From: Chrysopilus asiliformis
Lineage: Eukaryota; Arthropoda; Insecta; Diptera; Rhagionidae
DNA: 64,000 nucleotides
Reading direction: 5' to 3'
NCBI GenBank assembly: GCA_964034945.1
Contig: OZ035961.1
Location: 63,974,744-64,038,743 of the forward strand
This document shows positions 44,042 to 55,481 of the stretch, one piece after another. Made by a program: the position numbers and the translations under genes. The notes beneath the pieces were generated by a model. The model ran no database searches. It was not told the origin of the DNA and saw nothing but the letters and a program-made list of their open reading frames with translations. The stretch's first letter is position 1, and each line of letters starts with the position of its first letter.

Positions 44042-44429
44042 CGTCTGTCTGTGGCGCGGATTGCAGGCGTACGGATTGAGCTAGAGACTTGAAATTTTGC
44101 ACAGATCCGTTTTTCGTAAAATGCGAGGCTAAGTTCGTTAATGGGCAAAAATGGACAATTAGGGGAGATACGAACGAAATCGTTTTTTGTGAATATCTCA
44201 AAAACGGTGCATCTTATCAAAAAAGTCCAAGAACAAAAGTTATTTAGGATATGATTCTACATAAAACTCCCATACATCAAAATCCGATTGGAATAAATTT
44301 AACAAAATCTTATTGGAAAGTTTGACTTCAAAGTGAAATTTTGGTATAACTGTTCGAATTTTGATACGAATATCACCATACGGGTCTCCAATGATTGCCA
44401 GATTGGCAATTATAGCTTTTGTTATGTTT
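43823..44429 (+). mobile_element. HINE, long microsatellite
   Basis: Tract 43958-44052 of GTCC/GTCT. The GGGGTACCCC palindrome is partly deleted (TTAGGGGAGATACGAACG). Confidence 0.92.
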
Positions 44430-45060
44430 AACTTGAAAATCGTATTCAGCGACCCCAAAAACCCCCAGAATAGATTTTTTTCCGGAAAATTTGGAGAAAG
44501 GGATAATCACGTTATCCTGACAGGACCTTCCGTTATCCTTACAGACTTTTTAATGGCAGATTCGGATTTAGCGACCTCAAAAACCCCCAGAATAGATTTT
44601 TTTCCGGAAAATTTGGAGAAAAGGATAATCACGTTATCCTTACAGGACCTTCCGTTATCCTTACAGATTTTTTAATGACAAATTCGGATTCAGCGACCCC
44701 AAAAACCCCCAGAATAGATTTTTTTCCGAAAAATTTGGAGAAAAGGATAATCACGTTATCCTTACAGGACCTTCCGTTATCCTTACTGACTTTTTAATGA
44801 CAGATTCGGATTCAGCGACCTCAAAAACCCCCAGAATAGATTTTTTTCCGGAAAATTTGGAGAAAAGGATAATCACGTTATCCTTACAGGACCTTCCGTT
44901 ATCCGTACAAGGACGAAGTAGTGAAAATATTGTATTGTCATCGGACTTATATAAGTGTGCAAAATTTCAAGTCAATCGGACAAGTGGAAGTGGGTCAAAA
45001 TTGGGTTGCAAGATTTGATCTGACAGACAAACAAACAAACACGAAGGCAAGCTAAATAAA
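44430..45060 (+). repeat. Dispersed repeat with four ~122-bp tandem units
   Basis: Units start near 44449, 44571, 44693 and 44816, each with ACCCCCAGAATAGATTTTTT, GATAATCACGTTATCCTTAC and AGGACCTTCCGTTATCC. Ends CAGACAAACAAACAAACACG. Related to 24056-24879. Confidence 0.88.
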
Positions 45061-45069
45061 AGCTTTTAA

Positions 45070-45499
45070 AATATTTAATGTTTGCATGTCCGTCCGTCCG
45101 TCTGTCTGTCTGTGGCGCGGATTGCGGGCGCACGGATTGAGCTAGAGACTTGAAAGTTTGCACAGATCCGTTTTTCGTAAAATGCGAGGCTAAGTTCGTT
45201 AATGGACAAAAATGGACCATTAGGGGGGGTACCCCCCATACGAACGAAATCGTTTTTTGTGAATATCTCAAAAACGGTGCATCTTATCAAAAAAGTCCAA
45301 GAACAAAAGTTATTTAGGATGTGATTCTACATAAAACTCCCATACATCAAAATCCGATTGGAATAAATTTTAAAAAATCTTTTTGGAAAGTTTGACTTCA
45401 AAGTGGAATTTTGGTATAACTGTTCGAATTTTGATACGAATATCACCATACGGGTCTCTAATAATTGCCAGATTGGCAATTATAGCTTTTGTTATGTTT
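45070..45499 (+). mobile_element. HINE lacking its 5' ~130 bp
   Basis: Begins just before the GTCCGTCCGTCC tract and runs to TTATGTTT. Confidence 0.88.
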
Positions 45500-45562
45500 C
45501 TCATTTAAGAACGTATTTTTAAATTTTACAAAAAAATGCGCAAAATTTCAAGACTAGCTCAT

Positions 45563-46158
45563 TTTTTATACCCGTATGGTGAAACCAAAGGGTATATTAA
45601 CTTTGCCTTACCGTTTGTAACGCCAAGATCCCGTCATCACACATAAAAATGAATTACACCAGTGCGTTTAGAATGATAAAAATAATTAATTTCTGCATGT
45701 CCGTCCGTCTGTCTGTCTGTCTGTCCGTCTGTCTGTCTGTCTGTCCGTCTGTCTGTCTGTCTGTCCGTCTGTCTGTCTGTGGCGCGGATTGCGGGCGCAC
45801 GGATTGAGCTAGAGACTTGAAATTTTGCACAGATCCGTTTTTTGTAAAATGCAAGGCTAAGTTCGTTAATGGGCAAAAATGGACCATTAGGGGGGGTACC
45901 CCCCATACGAACGAAAACGTTTTTTGTAAATATCCAAAAACGGTGCATCTAATCAAAAAAGTCCAAGAACAAAAGTTATTTGGGATATGATTCTACATAA
46001 AACTCCCATACATCAAAATCCGATTGGAATAAATTTTAAAAAATCAAACTTTCCATTCAAAGTGGAATTTTGGTACAACTGTTCGAATTTTGATACGAAT
46101 ATCACCATACGGGTCTCCAATGATTGCCAGATTGGCAATTATAGCTTTTGTTATGTTT
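45563..46158 (+). mobile_element. HINE, near full-length
   Basis: Tract 45698-45780. A ~15-bp deletion near 46040 removes part of CTTATTGGAAAGTTTGACTT. Confidence 0.92.
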
Positions 46159-47790
46159 AGTTTTTGTGTTCACGAATACTTCAGATAAAAATCAAAATTA
46201 CCTTATGATAAACAAATTGATCTAGTCCATATTGTATAAATTAATGCTATTTTTGGCATTATCTTTTAATTCAATTCACTCTTTAAGATTTTTTTTTAAT
46301 TGTCGTCTCAAATATATCAACAGTGAATAATAAATCTAAAGATATTTAAAATATAATAGGGCACGTGATCAGAGAACTTTATATATATTCATAATGTTAT
46401 TGTCGCCAATCTGAGCGAAAAATATTTTTTAAAACGCCACTTTGGCATGACTGTTATTGTGTGCGGCCCAATCTAAAAGCATTGTTTTGTTAGACATGCG
46501 ACATTTCTGTGTTGATGTGCGAGCCGAAACACTCAATACAACGACGAAACCGATATTCGCTGATTCATCGGCTATGTTCGTAAAATGTATAAAAAATTAA
46601 TAAAAATTTCTGATTACAATGTTTCATGAAAAAATGTTTTTCAGATTTGGAAATAATTTTATTAAGTATTTACAATATTAAAATTGCAGTAGAAAAAGTT
46701 TAGTGAAGAGACAAAAATGCAATATACAATGGAGATATGCAATTAAATCAATAAGGAAATTACGACAATTTTATTGTTTGGATTTACCAGTTTTAGAAAA
46801 CACGAGAGAAAATGATTACCCTCTGTATTTCCTTTGAACACAACTAACGTCGTCACATGCAGGAATCAGACTAGATAGAAGGGACAAAAAATTCTACTTT
46901 AGTCTGATGCTGGTAGAAAGAGAGGGAGAATGAGGAGAATACATCGAGTAAAAACAAGGTTATTCATTAGTTGCTTATAAGAGAGGGAGAATGAGGAAAA
47001 TACATTGAGTAAAAATAAGGTTATTCATTAGTTGCTTTCATTTGTAATAACTTCTATAAATATTAATTTTAATTAACTGGAATAAATAATCCATAAACTA
47101 CCCAATTTTTCAATTTATTCTCCATTTTTTATTTATATGTTGCAAAAAAGCGAGATAAGAAAACTATATTACTCAACGGTAAAGAAAATTATTTTATCTG
47201 ATTTCTTTAAAAGAATCTATAAAATATATGTACCTATCCAAAAATTCACTAATATTTAAATTGCTGTTGTTTTTAATGATTTTTTTAGATACTTGATACG
47301 AAAATTAAATCAAAATTTGAATGAAAGGTGTCCGAAATTTCGTTTACCTGTTATTACACCAGAAAATTTTCCACTTCATTTTAAAATACGTTTTTGTTGT
47401 TAGAAAAATCAAACATCTTAAGAATATTCTGACCAGGCGTAATAAGTAGACATGTCATTAGTTAGGATTATGATTTTACTATTCAGAAAATGGGAAATGA
47501 AAGTAGGACCAAGCCAAATTGGAAAAAATAAAGAATGTAAATGGATAAATATCAATCAAAATATACCAATCAAAATATACCAATCATAATATGGCTTAGA
47601 AACAGGAACACAGTGGCGGTTGATATAATTAGCTTTCAAACCAAAAAAGGATATTTTCATATTGAAAAAAATTATTAATCTCTTCTGTTTTTTCATCTAA
47701 CGATAACGTTAGACGTGCGTTTAGTTGTCAAGTCTCGTAATAGTGTCTATATCCAGTGTTGCTGTCACTAGTAAAACTGTGGAGAGCTAA
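46159..47790. other. AT-rich DNA without recognised genes
   Basis: Only minor features: a ~63-bp tandem duplication of GAGAGGGAGAATGAGG.AAATAC at 46918-47036 and a short triplicated ATCAAAATATACC near 47553-47590. Confidence 0.5.
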
Positions 47791-48272
47791 TGGTTCAACT
47801 ACAATGAAGGCGGCAAGCGGCATTTTTGTTTGCACTAACGTAGCGCAACGAGAGCTGCTACAATACAGCGGCAACGGCAGCGCACTTTTTCCGCCGCCGC
47901 CAAGTTTGAACCAAAGTCAAACTTGCCGCCCCCGCCCAAAATGTTTTATGAAAACCACCACATTCGGCGCCACATTCTATGCAGTTTTTTTGTCGTTTTG
48001 ATTTCGCAAGATGCCGACAACGGAGGAAAAATTAATCGAGTTCGTGAAAGCAAATCCAATGCTCTACGATTTGGCCCATCCTCAATATAAAAGGACAGAC
48101 ATCAAGGAAAATAAATGGAGCGAAGTAGCGGGCGAATTAAATAAATTTTGATGTTCTAATTTTGACAGAAGCATATGCCGCTATCATTGTAGCTGGCTCG
48201 GCGGTATGTGTGGCGGCGCCATGCCGCCCGCCGTCGCCGCTGCCGCTTGCCGCCTTCATTGTGGTTGAACCA
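47791..48272 (+). mobile_element. PIF/Harbinger-type element, 482 bp
   Basis: About 31-bp inverted ends TGGTTCAACTACAATGAAGG / (reversed) TGGTTCAACCACAATGAAGG, with TAA at 47788-47790 and 48273-48275. Much more GC-rich than its surroundings. Confidence 0.9.
48011..48151 (+). pseudogene. MADF-domain fragment
   Basis: A 46-codon ORF from ATG, beginning MPTTEEKLIEFVKANPMLYD and continuing LAHPQYKRTDIKENKWSEVA before a stop. This is the first half of a MADF (Myb/SANT-like) domain, normally about 80-90 residues: L-I-x-x-V, P-x-L-Y-D, Y, W-x-x-V-A. Harbinger elements often encode such a DNA-binding partner of the transposase. Here it lies inside Harbinger-type ends, as a leftover of an autonomous parent. 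Confidence 0.7.
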
Positions 48273-48382
48273 TAACAGTTACGCGTCTTGAAAACTGAAT
48301 AACGACAGACTAAACAGAAATATATGGGTCTATTTGGGTGATGTCTTGAAGTCATATCTTCAAAAGGAATTATGATATCATA

Positions 48383-48531
48383 GAAAATCCGATTGGAAAA
48401 AGTTTTAAAAAATCTTATTGAAAAGTTTGATTTCAAAGTGCAATTTTGATACAACTGTTCGTCGCTCACTTAAATCACCATACGGGTTTTCAATAATTGC
48501 CAGATTGGCAATTATAGTTTTTGATATGTTT
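48383..48531 (+). mobile_element. HINE 3' fragment
   Basis: AAAATCCGATTGGAAAAAG to the hairpin ATTGCCAGATTGGCAAT and GATATGTTT. Confidence 0.8.
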
Positions 48532-48574
48532 TTGGCATTCGGTTGCATATAACGGAAGGTTTTAATGCATAAAA

Positions 48575-49018
48575 ATATAACTGTCCCCCTCTCTTTTTAT
48601 ATACCGTCTCCACAGATATCCTACTACTAGATCAAGCCATTTGCTATCTCAAATGGGCCACTGAAACGTCAAAAAGCTATGACGAAAAAAGGGTCAAAGC
48701 TAGTAATTCTGGGAAATTAAAATTCTGGAAAAAAATGCTTATGCAGGTCCCCGACGGAATATTATTCAATCCCTATACCGATTATTCATGTTAATATTCA
48801 GAGCTGCCACATACATTATTATGCAATTCCCTAAACCTGTGTATAAGTCTTATGAGTTCGACGTAAAACATATAATTCAAGTGTTATTGAGTTTGTTGAT
48901 TCGAACGTCTGACATCACTAAAATTCGAAGACAAAATGAGACAACCATAGTCACGCTGTCCCATATTTTTGCTATGGAATTGTTCGAGTGCCGCGATCTA
49001 GTAATACGATATCTGTGA
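48575..49018 (+). pseudogene. Possible decayed coding fragment, unidentified
   Basis: One frame open to 48794 reads STDILLLDQAICYLKWATE ... ILFNPYTDYSC. An overlapping frame from 48788 reads to RDLVIRYL at 49018. The composition (Leu/Trp/Tyr, helical) looks protein-like, and the frames would meet at one small indel. I cannot name the family and it may be chance. Confidence 0.22.
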
Positions 49019-49115
49019 CCGTCTCCTTGAATCTTTTGATCCATTTAACTGATTTTGATTACGCTTTTGCTATTCGGTTGGAAATAATGAAAAGAATATT
49101 TTAGTATGATGAAAG

Positions 49116-49395
49116 CACGGCATACAGACAACCAAGGTATGCTGTAAACTTTTGATAGTCAGGTGTGACGTCATTTGTGCCGACTTTTTTTAATTAATTT
49201 TTATGTTTATTGATCACTATTTAATGCAATCAGTCCACTAATTTACAAATATTTTATTTAGATCGCACAAAAATTTAAATAATCATCCACAAAACAAGAT
49301 TCCTTCTGCACTTGACGAACTAATCGGCACAAGTGACGTAGCAACGAAATGTCAGATTTGAGTTTACAGCATACCTTGGTTGTCTGTATGCCGTG
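49116..49395. mobile_element. MITE with 35-bp perfect TIRs and 8-bp duplication
   Basis: Ends CACGGCATACAGACAACCAA; duplication GATGAAAG at 49108-49115 and 49396-49403. An 8-bp target suits hAT (or P) elements. Further sub-terminal homology around GTGACGT. Confidence 0.93.
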
Positions 49396-49769
49396 GATGA
49401 AAGGAATGTCTTAGCTCTTTCTCCCTAACTTTACATCTCCTCACCTTATAACTTTTGATTCTGTGAACCGATTTCGACCCCGTTTTCGCTATTCGGATGG
49501 AAATAATAAAGAATTTTTATATACGATAATTCACCCTTCCCTTTAACTTTAAACCTCGTTTCCTTGTATCTTTTGATTCACTGAACCGATTTCTATATAT
49601 CAATTTCGGTGTTTTCCCAATATTGAATACTGGAGAAAGTTTATCATCAGTGTTTCTTCAAAAGTTTTTGGAAAAAACATTACTGGTGTACCTTGCAGTA
49701 ATTTGCAGTCTTGGATGGCAGGAAACTAGTTAGGAACTCCAAACAACGGTAATCCGAATTCTCCAGCTG

Positions 49770-50435
49770 AGGATAAATGACACAAAAAAATGCAGATGAT
49801 TGTAAATCGACCGGTTGGAAGTATGACACAAAAAAAAATTGTGATAGCATTGGACGAGCCAGTATCTTTAAAATTATTTAATGTAGCCATGAAAATGGAC
49901 ATTGGCATACTTAAAAAAGAAATCAATGTGATAAAAAGCGAGCAGGAGTCTTGAACCAGTAAATTAAATGAAATAGTTAGGCAGAAGGGAACTTTTGAGA
50001 AGAAAGTGGAAAGGATGCGCAAAAACCATTTGATTTTTGAGGGCACCTGTAACAAAACTGAAATGGCCAAATTGAAATCCTCGTCTGAGCTGGCAGCTCA
50101 TATCAGTTCGTTCTGCCAAAATACTCTGGAAATTGGACCTAGTAAATGCGTCAACTATAAAACCATCTGTCTATATAATTGCAAAACTAGGCAGCCCTTG
50201 TGTTGGGCCAAACCAAAAAACTTAAAGGCCCCAATATATTTATATATAGAGACCTAACCCGTGCAGTGCAGAAAATAATGAGGGCATTATCTTCTTTTAG
50301 ACCAAAGCTAAGTGAGATTTACGACCTCAAGAAAATATTTGTACGTGGGATGCTGTCTTCGTTGACGACCATAAATTTATTTGCATTACCGAAGTTAAAC
50401 ATCTATAAAGAGGAAATCCAGGACTTTCAGGATTA
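49770..50435 (+). pseudogene. LINE ORF1-like remnant
   Basis: Three plus-strand frames in succession: a Lys/Glu-rich helix (ALDEPVSLKLFNVAMKMDIG), then LIFEGTCNKTEMAKLKSSSE, then LKGPNIFIYRDLTRAVQKIM. The last resembles the RNA-binding core of non-LTR ORF1 proteins (K-LKG-NIFI--DLT). Stops and shifts throughout. It probably belongs with the RT pieces 1.7 kb downstream. Confidence 0.5.
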
Positions 50436-50445
50436 AATAAAATGA

Positions 50446-51239
50446 TAAATCAGAAGTCCGTTAGAGAATTAATGAGAAATGTTGCCTATAATATAGCAGG
50501 GTTAGCTTAAATAATAAGTGAATGTTTCCTCATTTTTTTCAATTTGTTAATCTATACCTAATATATAAAACTGAATTGTGGTCAGTACGACTATCCATAA
50601 CTCGGCTGAATATAATCCGATTTGCATGGGAATTTCTTTGTTGGATTCGTATTGAAGCAGATAAAAACACTACGGAGCCGAAAATTGGAAATTTCAACCG
50701 GAAAGTCGGAAAATCTTGAAAAACCGAAATTGCATACTTTCAGGGGTTGCTGGTGGCAGCGGTTTTCTGGCTTGCACTTTCAGTAATTCCAAATCAAAAA
50801 TACCGATTCGGGGAAAAGCGGGAATATCGGAAAAATTGAAATTTGCATTTTGTATGGTATTATGGTATGGAAGGAGAAAATATTGTATTTGGATCTGAAA
50901 AACGGATAATTTTGTCCCTCACGGTAATGTTATCGCCAACAAATGGCGTTACGCTCTCAGACTCACGTTTGACAGCTGAGAAATATATTCGCTCTTTCCT
51001 CATTGATGATTGATGCGAAGCGTTTATTTATCGCTGTAGTTGTCGCTGTTTTTCCCACTTTTAAATCGTCGAAAGTATTTTATTTTGTGATCAACGAAGT
51101 GAATCAAGGTATTTACTCAGTGACCAAGTGAAATTAAATGGATTGGTGTTGAATTTTGTGCTTTTTTCCAACACATTATGATTTCCAAAAGTGAGGTTAG
51201 CGGCACATTGAATCTGGAGTTGCATCAACACAAATTACT
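50446..51239. other. Degenerate spacer within the wrecked LINE
   Basis: No gene. Repeat-like sentences near 50580-50930 (GAAAATTGGAAATTTCAACC, GGGAATATCGG) resemble fragments of the 'actagc...' dispersed repeats. Confidence 0.35.
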
Positions 51240-51720
51240 TATTCTAAACACATTTCGACTCTATAAACTTTTCGATGCGATGCACCGTTTTCGAGAAAAT
51301 AAGGAAAAAGTATTCAATTTGTATCGGGGAGGGGAAAGATAGTCTAACTGTAGTCTAACTGAATTTTGATGTATAGATAAGTCATGTAAAATCATATTCA
51401 AAAGACATTTTAGCTTTATAACTTTTTCAATGCGATTCACCGTTTTCGAGAAAATTGCGAAAAAAGTTTCATTTATATGGAGAAGGGAATGGTCCGATTT
51501 TGACAGTTCAAGAACTTAACATTGCCATTTACGAGAAACGCAACTGTAAATATTTCAAATCAAAATCTAGCTCAATCCTTCCGAAAGTTATGATATTCAC
51601 GGATATATAGACAGAGAGACAGACGGTCGGACATGCCAAAATCAAAATCTTTTGTCATCCCAAACACCCTGGTGTAGTTCATTTTTGTGTCCAGCGATTG
51701 GTTTGATACGTTAATGAACG
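51240..51720 (-). mobile_element. Divergent HINE relative
   Basis: Weakly colinear with HINE: GATGCACCGTTTTCGAGAAA, CTCAATCC, CAGACGGTCGGACATGCC, ACCCTGGTGTAGTTCATTTT. The ends are unrecognisable, so it is an older subfamily or a decayed copy. Confidence 0.5.
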
Positions 51721-52039
51721 CTCCAAAAAGGTTGCTTGCAGAAAATAGAAGATATTGTATTAGGTGATATCCGCATCATGAAAGACAGAAAGTCAAAAGA
51801 TCATCAGGTCAATGCTAAAGACAAAAAAAATACCCGAAGTGTGTAATGCTGTTGGTGATATAATCTTAAACGAACGATACAAAGGAGATGCGGAGGGTGA
51901 ACTTACCTTTGCAGCACCAATGGGTCAGTCAGTAAATGATATTCCGATACCGGGCATTACCCAGTTAGATTTTGTTGAGGACTTCGAGGTATTTTGTCAA
52001 AACTTATTAACATTGCGATTGAAACGTTGACTGAAGTAA

Positions 52040-53215
52040 CTTATGAAGCTGCTTCGTACAAAAATTTCGATAATAAACTAGTCAAGTTCAAAAATAAATG
52101 CTACGATTTTGAATTATAGCACGAAAAAAATTTTTCAAGAGTGTGAAACTTTTCTGCAGGACAGATTCACAAGAGTTGCGAATGCTATATAGAGATGCAT
52201 ATAATAAATACAGGCATTGTGTCGCGCAAAACGGGAGGAGTATTTCCGGGGGTTGATAAGTGATCCGGCTAATGCGAAAAGTTCTAAAGATTGGTGGCAC
52301 ATAATAAATAAAATTAATGGTAAGAATTCTATGATCGGAAACCATATTTCCATCAAAGACTTATCAGCATACTTTCAAAACCTGCTGAACTGCGAGCTTA
52401 GTAGTTAGCCTATTTTTTTTTATGTCAGACCTTATATATCTGTCCAACATTTAGACAAGGAATGTACTACGAGGAGTTGAAATTTGGGTTAAGCGCAATG
52501 AAAGATGGAAAGGCTCCAGGGTTAGATCGTATTCCCTTCAAATTTGATAAATACGTGGGTGATTCGTTTTTCTACTACATAAAAAAGGAGACTTCAGTAT
52601 AGTAGAAAATTATAGAAATTTTACGTTCTTGAACACAATTTCTAAAATCTTCCCTAGTTTAATGTATAGAAGGATCTAAAGGTGAATTTTGAATGACTAT
52701 CAGGCAGGCTTTTTCTTAAGTATCATTCTATGGATAATTTATTTACTATGAGAACTTCAATCCATCTACTTTACAAACTTTTTGCTCTCGGTATTTCTTC
52801 TAAGTTTGTAAATATTGTGGATAGCTTGTATCAGGGTACATCTTTAGTGGTGCGGTATAAAGAAAGGGTTTCTGAATGGCGAACGATAAATGCAGGATGC
52901 GTATTAATTCCTCTGTTATTTTTTTTAAACGATTTACATGACGACTTAGAAAAGGGGTGTGGTGGAGCTAACACAGGCCCTTGTCCTAATGAATGCTGAC
53001 GAAATCGTGTTATTAGCTGATAATTCGAATAAGATCCAACGCATTATTAATAGGCTTCAAGCATACTATTTAATGCGGAGTCTTATTGCAAACACAGATA
53101 AGTCTAAAGATAAGTCACAGATAAGTCTTAATGGTAAACTGGCGAAAAATGAGAATTGGACTCTCGGTATACAGAAGATCGAGGTGGTACAAGCATACAA
53201 ATATTTGTGAATAGA
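52040..53215 (+). pseudogene. LINE ORF2 reverse transcriptase remnant
   Basis: In order: CRAKREEYFRGLISDPANA (linker), LSAMKDGKAPGLDRIPFKFD and VENYRNFTFLNTISKIFPSL (fingers), LYKLFALGISSKFVNIVDSL, YQGTSLVVRYKERVSEW, then ADEIVLLADNSNKIQRIINR in place of the YADD box, and KLAKNENWTLGIQKIEVVQA. Many frame changes. The KAPGLD.IP and S.F.NDLHD wording suggests a different LINE clade from the Jockey/CR1-like copies elsewhere in the window. Confidence 0.72.
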
Positions 53216-53224
53216 TCTAGTAAC

Positions 53225-53455
53225 TTGGAAATAACGATTTTCCCTCAAAAATACGTTATACAAATTTAATTCCGTTACAATAACGAAAAACGTAACGGAA
53301 ATCGGAAAAAATGATTTCGTTTTTTCGTCACTTAATTATTTTTGCTTTATTTTATTTTTTATTATTTTTTTGTGAAAATTTCCACAAAAGTTCATCCAGT
53401 ATAACCCCACAGACTTACCACCTGCATAAAATATAATTAAAAATATTGGGGTACT
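53225..53455. repeat. GTAACG-rich repeat, second copy
   Basis: Shares AATAACGAAAAACGTAACG and CACCTGCATAAAATATAATT with 36485-37002. Confidence 0.6.
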
Positions 53456-53611
53456 ATTTTTATACCCGTATGGTGAAACCAAAGGGTATATTAACTTTGC
53501 CTTACCGTTTGTAACGCCAAGATCCCGTCATCGCACAAAAAAATGAATTACACCAGTGTGTTTAGAATGATAAAAATATTTAATTTCTGCATGTCCGTCC
53601 GTCTGTCTGAC

Positions 53612-53659
<48 letters not shown>

Positions 53660-54075
53660 CGTCCGTCCGTCGGTCTGTCTGTCTGTCTGTCTGTCTGTCT
53701 GTGGCGCAGATTGCTGGCGCACGGATTGAGCTAGAGACTTGAAATTTTGCGCAGATCCGTTTTTCGTAAAATGCGAGGCTAAGTTCGTTAATGGGCAAAA
53801 ATGGACCATTAGGGGGGGTACCCTCCATAGGAACGAAAATGTTTTTCGCAACTATCTCAAAAACTGTGCATCTTATCAAAAAAGTGCAAGAACAAAAGTT
53901 ATTTAGGATATGATTCTACATAAAACTCCCATACATCAAAATCCGATTGGAATAAATTTTAAAAAATCTTAGTGAAAAGTTTGACTTCCAAGTGAAATTT
54001 TGGTACAGCTGTTCGAATTTTGATACGAATATCACCATACAGGTCTCCAATGATTGCCAGATTGGCAATTATAGC

Positions 54076-54380
54076 TGTGGCAACACCGAGAACATTCGAA
54101 TTTCATTTTATTATTTTCGGATTTGTTAAGTAACTGTAACATTAATTGTTCAACGACAAATTGTTAGAAGCGCTGATGTTACCAAGCGCGCTCTTGCTAT
54201 TGTGCATTGTGCTGTTTCTTTTGTTTCCTTTTGTACAGTAACGTAACTTGGATAGGATAATAGTAAGAGAGAATAAAATCTGTGATAACACCAGAGTCTT
54301 GTCTGGATCGTGATCTAATAAACTTGTAAAAATCAATCGACCGAGTTTTATTTTTGTAATTCGGACACATAGCCACCACA
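54076..54380 (+). repeat. 5' LTR of the CsRn1-type element
   Basis: TGTGGCAACACCGAG to GCCACCACA; contains AATAAA motifs near 54272 and 54318. Confidence 0.95.
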
Positions 54381-54381
54381 A

Positions 54382-54399
54382 TTGGTGACCCCGACGTGA
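54382..54399 (+). promoter_or_regulatory. Primer-binding site (Trp tRNA type)
   Basis: TTGGTGACCCCGACGTGA directly follows the LTR and is complementary to the 3' end of tryptophan tRNA, as described for CsRn1-like elements. Confidence 0.8.
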
Positions 54400-54592
54400 T
54401 TAAATTTTTTATTGGAGGCTCGTGTCCCGAACACGTTTTGATCAACTAAATCACCGAGATTAGCCGTTTTTTTGGTTACATTTTCTAACACACAGTGCGA
54501 TAAGTGTACGTACGTGAAGACTGAGTGTCCTCGCGACATATAGGCGTATCTATCGGTGAAATCGAAAGTTTTAATCTTCATAACTAGCCGAC

Positions 54593-55481
54593 ATGTCCGA
54601 CGACGAGTCAACCGGACGAGCAAAAACGCAGTCGAAACACCTCGGGTGGCATCATCTGAAGTCACATCTAATGAACCGCCATCGAAATTACAAACTTTTG
54701 AGCAGACATCACGAGTTGGAAACATGGCAGAAGTGGCACGTGTTTCAATTAAGGTTCCGCCATTTTGGTCAGAGTGCCCAGAGATTTGGTTTGCGCAAGT
54801 AGAAGCCCAATTCGAAACGTGCAAGGTTACTACGGACAGCACCAAATTTAACGTTATAGTCGGCGGATTGGAAAGTCACATTTTGGCTCAGGTCACGGGG
54901 CCGTATTGAAACCACCGGCCGATGGTAAATATGACAACTTTAAAAAACGTGTTTTAGAAGTTTTCGCAGATTCTGATTATCGGAAGACCAAAAAGCTTAT
55001 TTCGGGTTTGGAACTCGGCGATCAAAAGCCTTCGCAGTTATCGAACAAGATGACATCCATCGGCGTTAAGGCGAGCGACGAGATGCTGAAAACTCTTTGG
55101 ATGGACAAATTACCCCAACAAGTTCAAGCAATTTTGGCTACCAACGAAGTTGAACTGAAGACTTTGGCAACACTCGCTGATCGAATAATGGAAACCGTAG
55201 AACTTTCCAACGTCGCGACAGTCAGGAAAGAAACTTCTAAATCTACGACCGATCCAATCCAACAATTATCCCAAATAGTTTCGCAACTAGCTAAAAGTGT
55301 TGGAAAACTTAATTTACAACGCGAACCCAGACAACGAAGCAGATCACGAAACAACGCACCACACAGACGTTCACAAACACCACAGACGGAAGAATTGTGT
55401 TGGTATCATCGTTCGTATGGGGACAAGGCGACAAAATGTCGGGAGCCCTGTTCCAAAAAAGCATCAACTTCAAAAAACTAA
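54593..55481 (+). pseudogene. CsRn1-type gag, frameshifted
   Basis: Structural protein. The first frame ends VGGLESHILAQVTGPY at 54909; the next opens at 54906 with KPPADGKYDNFKKRVLEVF, so a 1-nt indel lies near 54903. The capsid-like region is followed by an Arg/Ser-rich stretch and a zinc knuckle of CHCC order (CWYHRSYGDKATKCREPC), near 55396-55455. There are two possible starts: MSDDES at 54593, out of frame with the rest, or MAEVARVSIKVP at 54724, in frame. The pol frame overlaps its end by about 85 nt in -1, as for ribosomal frameshifting. Confidence 0.8.

Noticed and set aside
54142..54381. ORFs antisense to the CsRn1-type LTRs (also 58352-58591)
   Set aside because: Identical frames in both LTRs simply reflect the LTR repeat.
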